Shown here in pieces: positions 1-13,000 of a stretch of 64,000 nt of DNA. The stretch is from the NCBI GenBank assembly GCA_932294295.1, contig OW028580.1, forward strand, positions 37,145,336 through 37,209,335. Reading direction: 5' to 3'. This DNA comes from Alitta virens (lineage: Eukaryota; Annelida; Polychaeta; Phyllodocida; Nereididae). The stretch's first letter is position 1. Each line of letters opens with the position of its first letter. The notes under the pieces were generated by a model, which was not told the origin of the DNA, searched no databases, and saw only the letters and a list, made by a program, of their open reading frames with translations. A program made the translations under genes and the position numbers.

Positions 1-3000
1 TTTGAAATTTCACTTTTTGGGTTAACACCAGGCAAAGTAATTTTCTTTTTTGCACGTGAGTTTTCAATCTTCTTCTCCAGTATTTGGAGATTATGAAATC
101 ATCCAACAGTATACAAAACCTTGGAGAGTGGTATTTAATTCCAGATATTAATATATAGTGCGGTATCCATGTGGACCTCAGAAGAAGTTGACAAAGCAGG
201 AGTGGGGCAGGGTGAGACAGTCAATTCAGTGTAAGGGAAATGAAAGCTGGATGTCGGTTACATGACAGACAGACAGACAGAATTATTTATTTTTCATCGC
301 ATACACCATACATACCACACATATAACATTAACATACAGACACATAGGTAAATCTAACTTTAAATTTAAAAAATAAAAAATAAAATAATAATGATTAAAA
401 AAAAGAAATAATGATAATAATAAAAAAAGAAAAATGAAAGATGAATGAATGAAAGGTTATGGATGAAAGGAGACTCATCAAGGAAAGAGGGTTTTGCCGC
501 TAAAGAGGAGCCACCCCTGTGTTTTGTGGAAATAGCTGCAAAAAGATTAGTCAATAATTAACATAAAGCCACAAATAAGGATTAAAAAGGAAAAAAGGAA
601 AAAATAATAAGGCAGTGTTAGAAAATTTACTTCTAATACCTGTGGTAGAAGACTTGGCAGTAGATGAGTCTGACAACATGACATGTTGAATGGATGGTAC
701 CTTGTACCCAGTGTCTATGCCATTTTTGTTGTATTATATATCAAACCATGTCTCACTCTACACTTCTACTTTGTCATTTAAGTTATTGACATATCTCAAG
801 TTTATTAACCCCAATGCTATATGCCAACGACACTCTGTTTACAGAACTTAATGAAATAATACAGGGTATTGCAGACTGTACAGATGAAATAATAATTGAA
901 GATTAAATCGTGATCTACATTTTTTTAATAATGCTTAAAAAACCAAAGCAATGATATTTGATAAAACCTCACTTATTATTCCCAGATGAAATTAAGGAAT
1001 TTGACAATAGATTTAACTTCTTAGATCTGATCATGCATGGATGAAAATTTAATCTGAATTATCCTATTCATGCGATTTCCAAATCTAAAACTTCAGGATT
1101 TATATCAAACTTAAGAGTGAACTTCCCTCGAATATGTTAATGTCTTGGCACCTTTGTGCTGATAATGTAGTGGCGCCTCAGTGACATGACAGTCGCTTGA
1201 CTTGAAGCTGTCTTTAGGAAGATATGTGAACTTTTACCTTGACAGTTTTACATGATGTAATGATTGCACATCAAAGTTATTCACTTTCCCAAAACCACTG
1301 TTATTTAGCTGGACATTTGTCAAGTTTCTTTTAACAACTGTTAATTGTATATCCACCATGACCCATCAAATAGCACTGCAGGAAGCTGTCTACTGTAAAC
1401 TGGTCATTTTTGTTACATTTCATGCCACTAGGAATTTTATAAAATACCAGTAGAGGACAGCACCAGTCAGATTAATCTTATGATCTCATATGCTGCTGCA
1501 GATTTTCATCTACCTTGCTGAAATGTTTGGATTTTTGTTAATTGTATGGTCAGTACCTGTTCTCACAGTCATTTATGTTACAGGTCTTTACACTAAGATT
1601 CTTAGGATGTGAAATGTTTTTTTTTTCCTCCATTGACATCAGAAAAATATCTAAAATTTCTTGCATTATAGGCTGTAATAGATGATACAGAGAGACACCC
1701 AGGTGGATATTGTGCAAATGTCATTTCTGTAACAAATCAAACACATCACTTCTGTTAAATTTGTATCTCTTGACACATTGTAACAGAATTTACCAATAGC
1801 ATAACACAATGACCTGAGGAGCTTAAGTTTATTTAGTGTGTCTATGCTAACTGTGTATATTATTTTTCAGTTCCATTCCTCAATTTGTTCAAAATATCTG
1901 AACAGTCGAAACATTTGAAAGTCCATAATGACGTTTAAGCTACTTTTTTAAGCCTCATTCTGTGACAAACAAATGTAGACTAATTTCCTTAACACTGCAA
2001 GTATTTCACCAGTACCATGGCATGAGCTGTACCCCTTCTGACATAATCTGGACTGGCTGTCTGATTAAGTATAGGTAAATGAATACATTTTGTCCATTGA
2101 CTGACCCAATTCTCTTGCAGACACAACTCAATGGTGTTTGAGGTTGAGATCAGGAGAGTGAGATCTCAGTATTGTTCTGCAGGAGATGGGCTGATCCTCT
2201 GAAGTTGATTGTTGCTGCCATTAAACAGATTCTATGTTATCTCCTAATACCTGGGACAGGAACATTGATTTATCCCTGATGATAACTATCAGTAACTGCA
2301 GCCCTTAGTGCAACAGAGGACTGAACATGGTCCTGCAGGTCAAACTGCCTGTCTAAGTTAGGCATGATCAAGTTTAGTTTTCTTTTTTTGAACGCTAATT
2401 GGTCATTCATAATCATTGTCTCCGCATATCGCTGTGTGTCATCACCTCACAGCCCAGCTACCTAATTATGTACATTCTTTGCTCGTTTACTCATCTAAAG
2501 TAAATTAATCAATTTTTCTTATATTCAATAGGCTGGCTCATGGTATTAAAGGTCTAACACAATGAAATTACAGAATAATTAGATGTTCATGTGGTGAGTT
2601 TACGCAATTCTACATAGTTCATCTACCAATAATTTTGTTTAACTAGGTAAACTAGGTAAACTAGTGTAGAATGTCCATAATTAGGTTGCTGGGCTGTTAG
2701 GTGATGACACACAGTGATATTGCCAAGCCAGTTTTTAAATACCTGCTCCTTCCACGCAAAATGCCAAGTGCTCAGCCTTTTGCTGGCTCACACGAGACAG
2801 CAGCATCCCATTCGCCCCGAACCACTAAAAGATAATCTGAACACAGCATTTGCCCAAAGTTCCTTCAATTGATCCTGAGGATTTGGTTCATCGGGGTAAT
2901 CAATCAAGTCTTACTTGATGAGCAAACGATGACAAAGATGTTGCACCATTTAAATTGCATAATTAACAAAAAATATGAAATTATTTCAGCATTAATAATT

Positions 3001-4002
3001 TACATTCAAAATAAGGATTACAATTTTTTGGATGCTCAGTTTCTCATTGACATCTGTCATGATTATCATTTCCATAACAGAAAACTAATTTCTTACAGCA
3101 TTATGGTTTCTCATCCTGAGCTGCTGGTTTTCATGAGCATTGTCCACCGAAAAGAGATGCATTAGAAAGGCCATTGATATTAAGCCGACTTTGATGGCAT
3201 TATAGGATGTATACTGCAATGTTTGGGGTGATTCCATTCACCAGTAACAATCATTTCTGCTACTATTGCATCTTAGATACATAATGAGGGCATTGAATAT
3301 GCTTTGCCTTCAAACGAATAATTTACCAAATGTGAGTGAGACACCCACTGATGGTTTTAAACAAGATTCAATTGTACAAAGTTTAACAGGTGATGATGAG
3401 AATACACAGGGTTAGACTTGTCACAGAAATGACAAAGCTCTGTAGAAACTTAAGAAAATACTGCCCATGGAAGACCCAAAACTAAACAAACCAACCACGG
3501 AAACAGTCCAGCAATTCATTTATTAACCATTTATTTGGTTGTTGTTATTTTTTTCCATCCTAGTTTTAAAGCTACTGTTTCTCATAAAGTCACAAACATA
3601 CATGTGACAAGTGACAAAGAAGTACATTGTTTTAATGCCACTTGGAGAGTACGCTGGAGTTCGAAAACTCAATTCCAGTGTGGTCTCTTCTAGATATCGT
3701 GCAAGATGACACAAAGGTGATTTAACCAAAGAGAAACAGAGAGATATATAGAGATGGATGGATCACACACAATACTCTCTTGCACATACAGATCAGACAT
3801 CTCACAGTTCTAAGTAATTAAAAGAAAAAATATAATTAAAAAAAAAAAAGCCCAAAAATGGTGAACTAGAAATTTATCACAATAAAAATCAAAACGAGAC
3901 TATACGTGGGATCAGGTTCATCATGCTGTGTGTGCTGAAAGCATGATTTCCAAGCAGGATGTTTAAAAATGTAAAAAAAATGATAAACTGATTAGTCTGA
4001 TC
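1..4002. other. Upstream region of gene A, no recognisable gene
   Basis: AT-rich DNA with a short (GACA)n tract near 270, A-rich low complexity near 360-430 and a MITE at 2426-2720. The short open frames here have no recognisable domain or exon context. The promoter and any 5' untranslated exons of the receptor should lie in this stretch, but no TATA box or initiator could be assigned with confidence. The equivalent stretches are 21919-25917 (unit B) and 47294-51295 (unit C). Confidence 0.6.
2426..2720. mobile_element. Palindromic MITE upstream of gene A
   Basis: The left arm starts ATATCGCTGTGTGTCATCAC and the right arm is its near-exact inverse, ending GTGATGACACACAGTGATAT. Arms are about 45 bases with five mismatches around an AT-rich core without coding content. 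Copies lie at 24342-24636 and 49719-50013. Its superfamily could not be determined. Confidence 0.8.
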
Positions 4003-7000
4003 ATGTTGGTTGTAGTCATGGCCCATGCACCATGGGGTGGAGACATGCTAAAATGGATCACCCTTCTTTGCTGCATGGTGAGCATATCTTCTGCCACAAA
4101 TACAGGTGAGTCTTCCTTTATCAACAACAGTCCACCATAAACTCCGTTTTTATACTTATTTATCATTGAGATAATTCATATGGTATGAATTCAGCTGAAC
4201 ATTGATTACATGTACATTTATTTTAAATTCATTTGAATCTGGTCTATCGACATAGGGCTCTTCCTTGTTTCTCTCATTTCGCTTTGTGAAAAATAAATGC
4301 GCAATTGTATTGTTCAGACAGAGATGCCTGTACGAGAGAGGTTCCCTAAAAATTGCTTATTTGTTACATCTGTGGCAATTAGCATTCTTGCACTGCATTT
4401 TTATAAAATCTAAACTTTATTATTGAAATCATGTCAAAAACTTCATTATAAATCGAAATTGCTTGGGTGGGCTACAAGCGACAACATGCTTGTCTTCAAA
4501 ATAATTTCATTGTCATTATAATATTTGTTTTATTTTTAAACTATATCGGGGAGAATTGTTACTTGAATAATGCAAAAATCCCTTACTTTTTGGTTCTCCA
4601 TGCTAAGTGCCAAAGCAACGTTTCAGAAAGAGCGAAAGTGACGTCATGATAATGGAACGCTGCTAAATACACAATATTTGATAATTATATATATGAAACA
4701 TATTTTATATCTATCAGTGGTAGACGGAAGATACCTTGGATGTTACCTGGACAAACGGAACAGTCGTCTATTTGTAAAGAAGAAATACGAAGATAATCTC
4801 TCAGCATATAATTGTATCCAGTATTGTAAAGAACATAACTACCCTTACAGTGGAACTCAGGTGAGTTGAAGCTTGTTCACGCAGGTTAAATACACAATAT
4901 TTGATGAGATGGAGACTGATGATAGTGAATCATTTATCATTTTAGAATGCACGTGAATGTTACTGTGGCCATGGCAGTTATGAGAAGCATGGTGAATGCA
5001 TCACAAACAGTAGCTGCACATGCAATGCCAGGTGTACTGGAGACCAGACTGAAATATGTGGGGGAGCATTTGCCATGTCAGTTTACAGTACAGGTGACTA
5101 TCTCTCATAATGAAATCAGCATTTTTCTTCCTACTCTCTGATAATTTAATAATAGCATTTAATGATTGACCCAGAGGTTGAAGACGTTAATTCATTGAAA
5201 GTGCATGACTAGAAGTGTAGGGTGCTGATCATATGTGCAACCAGAGTTTGTTGGGATGTCTACATGTTGTGCAGTCACTGTATTACAGCCTGAATTGGGC
5301 ACTAGAGCATGATTATCAACCTCATTCTGAAGTGCAAATCAATTCACAAGCTATTCATATATATTGCTAAATTATGCTCTCAAAATTTGGTATTCTAAGT
5401 AAAGTAGGGAGATCTCAATCCTGCACTTGTAGCAGCGCGTCACCAGTCTATATTCCATTGTGTTGATTTTGTGTCAGAGTACAACTGCCACTGCAAGGAT
5501 GGAAATTCTTGTAACATAAGAACTGGTAGATGTCCAAGTAATGAATGTGCAGCTGGATGGCAAGGATCTACATGTAGTGAAGGTATATATTTACACATAC
5601 TCTTTTTTAAAAGAAGCTGTTTTCTTACTATACATGTATTTCACCAAGAACGTCATAATCTATTTACCCCTTAAAGTAGGGTATGTCAGTTTGCACAGAT
5701 TAAATATTGGGCCAATGTGATTAAGGTAAGAATTTGGTTTAAATAAAACTTTGTAGTGATTGAATATCTTTTAACATGGAGCTACTTTCTATCAGATGGT
5801 GAGTGAAGTATTTGAAATATTGAAATGAGAATGATGAACTGCTATTTTTTCGCTCAGAAAGGCAGTCTCATTTATAAATGATTTCACATTAAATCTGTCA
5901 GCATGACTGCATTTTGCCGTACTCAAGGCAGTCTATGTAACTTTATCCAATTAGACAATGTCATTCAGCTTGTGCTATATCCTTATTCAGAATGTGGCAG
6001 AGGAAAATATGGAGAAAACTGCAGAGAAACATGTGATCAATGTTCAGAACAGGCATGTGATCGGTTCAATGGTCATTGCAACATAAGCTGTGCAGAAGGA
6101 TGGAAGAACTTTCCAAGTTGTGACCGAGGTAAGAATTTGGTGTACTTTTATTTGAATAAACGTTTGCGGAGATTGCATATCTTTCACCAATAAACTTTTT
6201 TATCAGAAGATGATTGAATTATCTTAAATATTGAAATGAGAATGATAAACTGCTATTGTTTTGTTCTCAGAATGTGATGACAAAAAGTTTGGCATGAAGT
6301 GTGCGAAAGTCTGCCATTGCCAAAATGGAGAAATCTGTGACAAGAGATATGGAAGCTGTCCTGGTGGAGTCTGCAGTCCTGGATATGATGTCACTCTTGA
6401 TCCCTCTTGCCACAAAGGTGGGTGTGGGCAGAATGTGGTATTTAACACAACTAGCGGTGGTGTTAGTTTTCATTGTAAAAAAATTAAAAAATGATCAACA
6501 GGACTTATGACAGTATTCAATGGTTATCTGTTGTAGTCTGCTAAAAATCTGATGTCTGCACCCAGTTTAGTTGATACACCTAGTTTAATGTCTAAAACCT
6601 GTCCATAAATCATTTCAGAATGTAAAACAGGGAAATTTGGCCTGAACTGTCAGTACAAATGCAGATGCAAGAACAGTGATGGATGTGATAAAGTCACAGG
6701 AGCTTGTGAGGACAACTTGTGCGCTCCTGGTTTTGATGGACCTCATGATGATCTTCCTTGTCAAACAGGTAAGATGTATTATGATTGAGATAGCAATGCA
6801 CGTTCAGTCATCCAAATGTTTGACCATCCAAACATGCTTGGCTGGACATAGAATAAACTTTTGTATTCGGTTATCTGAATGTTTCCTTTTCCCGAACACA
6901 ACGACAATCTTCAGTCATAGGACAATTTGTTTAAAAAGGAGATGCAACCATTCAGTTATTGAATTATATTCATGTGATTAAGGGTTGAGAGACAGTATGT

Positions 7001-10000
7001 CTGCCTATCTAAATTCTAATCCCCAGGAAATGAAATTGTCTTCAATTCATTGTGCATGGTAGTTGGGTGTTGACCCTTCATTTAATCAGAAGGTCACTTT
7101 TACAATTGTTTGGCAAAATGACACCTCAAGGTATTATAATAACATTACTGATGGTTGTAATAAATTGATAGTAAGCATTTTCATTATTGTTTAACAGAAA
7201 TTTGATCCAGTCTATCAATTCAGTCACAAGTGAGTTTTTGTCATCAAATTTCTGTAGAATTGAAAGCAATAAATTGCTGGGTCTAAAACTAAACTCCCAC
7301 TTCAGGCGAATTTGACTGATTTCTGATGTTTATCCCTCCAATAATTTTGTCATATCAATTTCCACAATTGATCTGAATTTACTCATTAAAATAGACAAAA
7401 GCTTTGGGAACCCAAGTTTTCATTTTAAGGTGAGACTTGACAGTACCATTATTCTGCAACTACGTGTATGTGTTGATTTCTTTAGCTCCATGATGCTGAG
7501 GAACTGTTTACAACTGGCCTGAAATAAAAAAATTTTCAGAATGCAAAAATGGCACATTTGGTCCTAACTGTGGAAAGCTATGTAATTGCCTGGATCCATC
7601 CCCTTGTAACAAGTCGAGCGGATTCTGCCCAAATGATCTATGCGCCCTAGGGATTGACAATTCTGACAAAACGTGTCAGACAAGTAGGAATGCTATTATA
7701 CTTTATCATAATTCAAATGGTTATATTAAATGATAATTTGTCTGATGAATGATTTGTTATTAGATTTATCTGCTTGAGTTATCGATGACTGATGAAGTTA
7801 ATTGGAAATTGGCCTGATAAAAATGAGAATTTCCTTGTTGAACAGGACATAAATAAATCCATTTACTTGAGTTATCGATGACTGATAAAGTTAATTGGAA
7901 ATTGGCCTGATAAAAATGAGAATTTCCTCGTTGACCAGGACATAAATAAATCCATTTACTGAATGCTATCTATAGAAAAATAAAATGTATAATGAGGATT
8001 AGCTTTGCTTATGGTCATATATATATACAGTATGACTCATATGGAATTGTCCATGTTTCGGCGACATCACGGCAAAACACCCCGAATTGCCGCACAAGTC
8101 CGCGCAATGCTGAAAGACATTCCTGACTAATTGGCTATAATTAATGTGCGGCTGGTGTTGGCTTGCAGCGGCTAGTCGCACCTCCTTGCCCCTTGTCACA
8201 GATATCAGCTTGGTGGGCTGCTGTGTGTGGTGGTCAGAGGTCCTTTGCCCTCATCAGCCGCATGTGTTTCTTATCTGTGTCAGATTTTCATTTTATCACA
8301 TTCAGATAATGCAGGGGTAAAATACATGAATTCACATATTTCAAGGGCTTATTTTACAGTATAATATTATTGGAGTTCTATTAAGCACAGAAATGTCACT
8401 GTACTATACATTCAGAAGATAAAGAGACATGAGGATGTCTCAAGCAGTAGAAGCTGTTTTTATAAAAAAAATTATTTATTTTATTATTATTATTTTTTCT
8501 ATTGATTGAGACCTGTCATAGCAACAAAGAAAAATGAAAGGTATTTACATAGTTATAAACACTGTATATTGTGACATGCCTGAGCATGCAATTAAATTAT
8601 TTGATCCTTTGGATCCTAGATCTAACTCGGACAAAAATGTGATTGTTTTCTTATACGGTCTCTGTGCCCCACTGAAGGACTTTATTTACTTTGAAAAACT
8701 GTGAGTTGGGAATATTAATTTCTTGTTAAAATTAATTATCTTCAGTTGTATTTTTGGTTATTTTAATGTTATCAAATTGTTAAGCTGTGTGCAGAACAAT
8801 GACCAGTCAGAACTAATAACCCCCTCCTCCTGTCCACCCCCCATGGTTCTGCATGGGTGGCGGTCATATAAGTGATTGCTCCAGGCCAGATCAAAGAACA
8901 TGCTAGTTAGTTACTCTGAGTCACAATAGTTGTTTTCTAATTGTCTTATTATACAACAATAACTGGGTTGCTTTAGTTTTCTAGATCAAGAACATATAAA
9001 CCTTATTGCATCATGTTAGGTAGATCAAGTGATATGAAAAATGACAATGCAACTAAAAACGTATTGAATTTAAACAGTGCCCTGACATTTTTTAAATATT
9101 TCATGCAATTTCAATTTATCTTATGGAGTTTTGGGTCACATATGATGTTCATTGCTGTATTTTCATTTGACAGTAGGCTATACTTATTAATGTTTCTCCA
9201 TAAATTTCACATTTCCGAAATAATCCTCAAAAATCTGATTCACATTCCTGAAATATTGTTTAATATTATAAAAACGACTGACTGACTGATTTAGCTGTCT
9301 GCTGGATTAATAATGCTTGCACAGATTATTGAATATGGGCTTGATGCAGTGAATATTATGACTGACTGACTGACGTATTAATAATGCCAGCACAGATTAT
9401 TATGACTGACTGACTGAGGTCAGTATTACCCTGGTATTACTGACAGACTGTCAGTCAGCCTCTATTAGTGATGGGGAGGGGGTGCTACACCCCCTGATTA
9501 GGGCAAACTATTTCTAGGTCATTTTGCACTTCCTTGTAAACATAACTAGTACTCATGGATTTACCATTAAATGGATGCCATGGGGATTATAGTAATCAGC
9601 CATATTGTGTCACTGAATCTCAAATGAAGAAACCCAAGTATGTAGAGATTCAGAAAAAGTGTTTTTTTTTTGTTTGAAATAGTATAGTGTGTCATAGGTC
9701 ACAGCAAGTTGGCTGCTTGTTCAACAATAGTTCCTCGATCTCATGCCTAAAAGTTGGGTGATTGATTGATTGATTGCTTGCTTGAATGCATAAAACAGGT
9801 GTCAATTGCTTGTCACGTGCTGTACATGACAAACTCACACCCCTATTATTCATTCATTTATTCATTCATTCAGGTAGTATCTTTAGCCAGTATATAGTCA
9901 GTTGAGCCGTGGAGCCAATTTAAAAATTTAATATTGGTTGCTGGTCAGCTGGTCAGTCACAAAATTAGTCAGTCAGTCACTGACCACTGACCTACATATC

Positions 10001-13000
10001 GATATGTGGGTCAGTGCTCCTGTCCCAGGGCTCCTGTTTATCTGTGTCTTTGCCGTTGCAAGAGCAACCATTTGTCAAGGCTCTGTGATACAATATATGG
10101 TAAATATAGTTGAATTAATTATAAATAAATTACCTTTAAAATAATTTCAACTTAGCACCATCATTTACAGTAAGACTAATATATATGCTTTTTTTTACCT
10201 TTGTAAAGTTACATTGTATCAATTTTTAACATTATTTGTATATTATGTTGCAAACTATCTACCTATCTATCTAGCTATCTAGCTAGCTATTTATCTACCT
10301 AACTACCTATCTATCTATCATTATATCCATCTATCTACTTATCTATATATCTACCTGTCTATCTTACTATCTACCTATCTATCTATCTAACTACCTAACT
10401 ATCTATCTACCTAACTATCTATCTATATATCCATCTATCTATCTATCTACCTAACTACCTATCTATTTATCTATCTATCTATCTAACTACCTACCTTACT
10501 ACCTATCTATCTATATATATATCTATCTATCTATCTATCTATCTAGCAATGAAAAAAAGTCGATCTATCTATCTATCTATCTACCTAACTACCTATCTAT
10601 TTATCTATCTATCTATCTAACTACCTACCTAACTACCTATCTATATATCTATATATCTATCTATCTATCTATCTAGCTATCTAGCAATAAAAAGAAGTCA
10701 AAGTAGCCTTCATACAGAACAGAATGCAGACAGGTCCGAAATTGTGTAGTTAAATGTAAATAAATTTAGATATCTCATGTAACCGTCTTGTAAATGAACA
10801 CCAAGAGTCGGTTGTCTTTCCAAGTTCAATCGTTTATTCAATAACAGCAGTAACAGCAGTAACCACATTAATAGCAGTAACCACATTAATAGCAATAACC
10901 ACATTAATAGCAGTAACCACATTAATAGCAGTAACCACATTAATAGCAGTAACCACATTAATAGCAGTAACCATTAATAGCAGTAACCATTAATAGCAGT
11001 AACCACATTAATAGCAGTAACCGCATTAATAGCAGTAACCACATTAATAGCAGTAACCACATTAATAGCAGTAACCCTGTAAAATATATAACAATAATTA
11101 GATACTGTACACGATTATCACACATTGCAGTTATTATACATAGGATATAGTATATATTGTCTTTATATGAATATGATGAATTAATACATCCTGTATGATG
11201 AAATAATATTATATGCATCACCTATAATCTATATTGCATAAGATTATATACAGCATATAAATGAGAACTCGAATACAGATATATACATTTACATTGACAC
11301 AGCATGTTTAAATGATTAACTAAACACATATTCTAGTTGGGGTTACCATAAATGTATACTTCTACTGACGCTCTGGGCAATAGGCACACTCTAGGCACTT
11401 CTCTAACTGAATAGTGAAATGAAATGAAAATAATAATTAATAGCCTAAATCAATAATTATACCATATCACTCAGGATCTACTGATCACATTGCAATGAAA
11501 TTAACATGGTCTTAATCAAGAAGAAGAGGGCTACCCAATGCAAATTGAGTCACGTTGTTCAAATGAAGATGGAGAAAAGTTATTGTTGTCACTCAAGACT
11601 GGTAGATCATGTGTCTTTTATCATACTACAAAAGGATTTCAGGGTATCAGTTTCCACCCCCTCCGCGCAATTAAATGCTGATGATATCTATATACCCCCA
11701 TGATAAGTAACAAGTGCTCTTAAAGGGACCAAGGATTTGATGAGGTTAAAAGGGATAAAAGAAATATCGAGTAAAACCCTGACACTCCCCGCAGGTCGGC
11801 AAAAGTCCGAGAGAGGCTCTTGAAAGCAATTAGCCATGCCATTGGGCATACGCACAACGCCCCACTACAATCCTTGACATCAGTATGCTATAAAACGGAC
11901 CCAGTCCCGGACTCAAGGGCCCGATCACAGGCGCCGTCCAGCAGGCGTTATCAAGACATAGAATAAAGATGTGGCCCGATGCAGGTTCCGGTGCCGGTCC
12001 CGGTCCCGGACTTGGTCAGGGACTCAGCAAGGACTCCGCCATGGATAACTGCACATGTAAGGTTGACCTTGGAATTGAGCCAAATAATCCAGCCTCTCCA
12101 TCTCCCCCCCCCCCCCCAAATTAATTCTGTAGCAAAGAATGGGCACTCATAAACTGTTAAGTTCTGACTTTTTAAACCCTAATATTTATTCATCAAAATA
12201 TCACGAGATCACTTAGCGAATGATCAAGCATGTGTAAGAAACATAGAAAGGTAAGTTAAAACTGTTTTAGGAATTCTGGATTACTGTACTTCTTTCATGT
12301 AGTCTCAAACGACCTGAAATCCCATTACTTCAATTTATTTAGCAAAAGGCATACACATCGACACGTAAAACCCTTTATCACGCCTTGTGTGGCCCGGATC
12401 CAGCCCTGACTCTACGGGGGGCCAAAAGCATGACTGTTAGATGCCCCTTTGGTCATTTTATGGCCTGTGATTAAGGTTTGGTAACTGCATCTACAATCTG
12501 CAGTGAAGGATGTATATACTTGTCAGATACAATTATTAGGTACACTCCTCATTACACTTGCCTAAAGCAAAGGATGAATACACTGGTCAGGCACAATTAT
12601 TAGGTACACTCCTCATTACACTTGCCCTAGGCAAAGGATGTACCAGAATTATATGTTAGGTACATTGATTGTGTACACTCTTCATTACACTTGCCTTGAG
12701 CAAAGGATGTATATGCTTGTCAGATACAATTATTAGGTACACTCCTCATTACAATTGCCTTTGCTATATATATATACATGTCTGATACAATTATTATATA
12801 CACTCTTCATTACACTTGCCTGAAGCGTTTTTGTCTGCTCTAGCAAAGGCTTAGCCTTTTTACACTTTGCTTGTTGTTTAATGTTAATATTATGCAAACT
12901 CATGTCAAGTGCAATATTTAGCACTTCATGGATGTCAGGTGCAATATTGTTTGCACTTCATTACACCTGCCCTATGCAGGCCTCTGCTCATGTGTGACTT

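Noticed and set aside
366..554. Minus-strand frame rich in Phe, Tyr and Ile, repeated in B and C
   Set aside because: It arises from an A-rich low-complexity tract and has no domain.
2869..3165. 98-codon open frame in the upstream region (154 codons in unit B at 24617-25081)
   Set aside because: No recognisable domain and no exon context. It is interrupted in A and C where B is open, and in B its start overlaps the MITE arm. Treated as chance.
5903..6193. Open frame running into the EGF exon from upstream
   Set aside because: The part before 5991 is intron: a good acceptor (ccttattcag) precedes the phase-1 EGF module and upstream residues lack the cysteine pattern.
10710..11221. Minus-strand frames with repeated Met-Trp-Leu runs that look like membrane helices
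   Set aside because: They are the translation of the 18-base minisatellite, and the frame breaks with repeat number.
12503..12830. Regularly spaced repeats that could suggest a CRISPR array
   Set aside because: Units are degenerate, spacers are not distinct, there are no cas genes and the context is eukaryotic.
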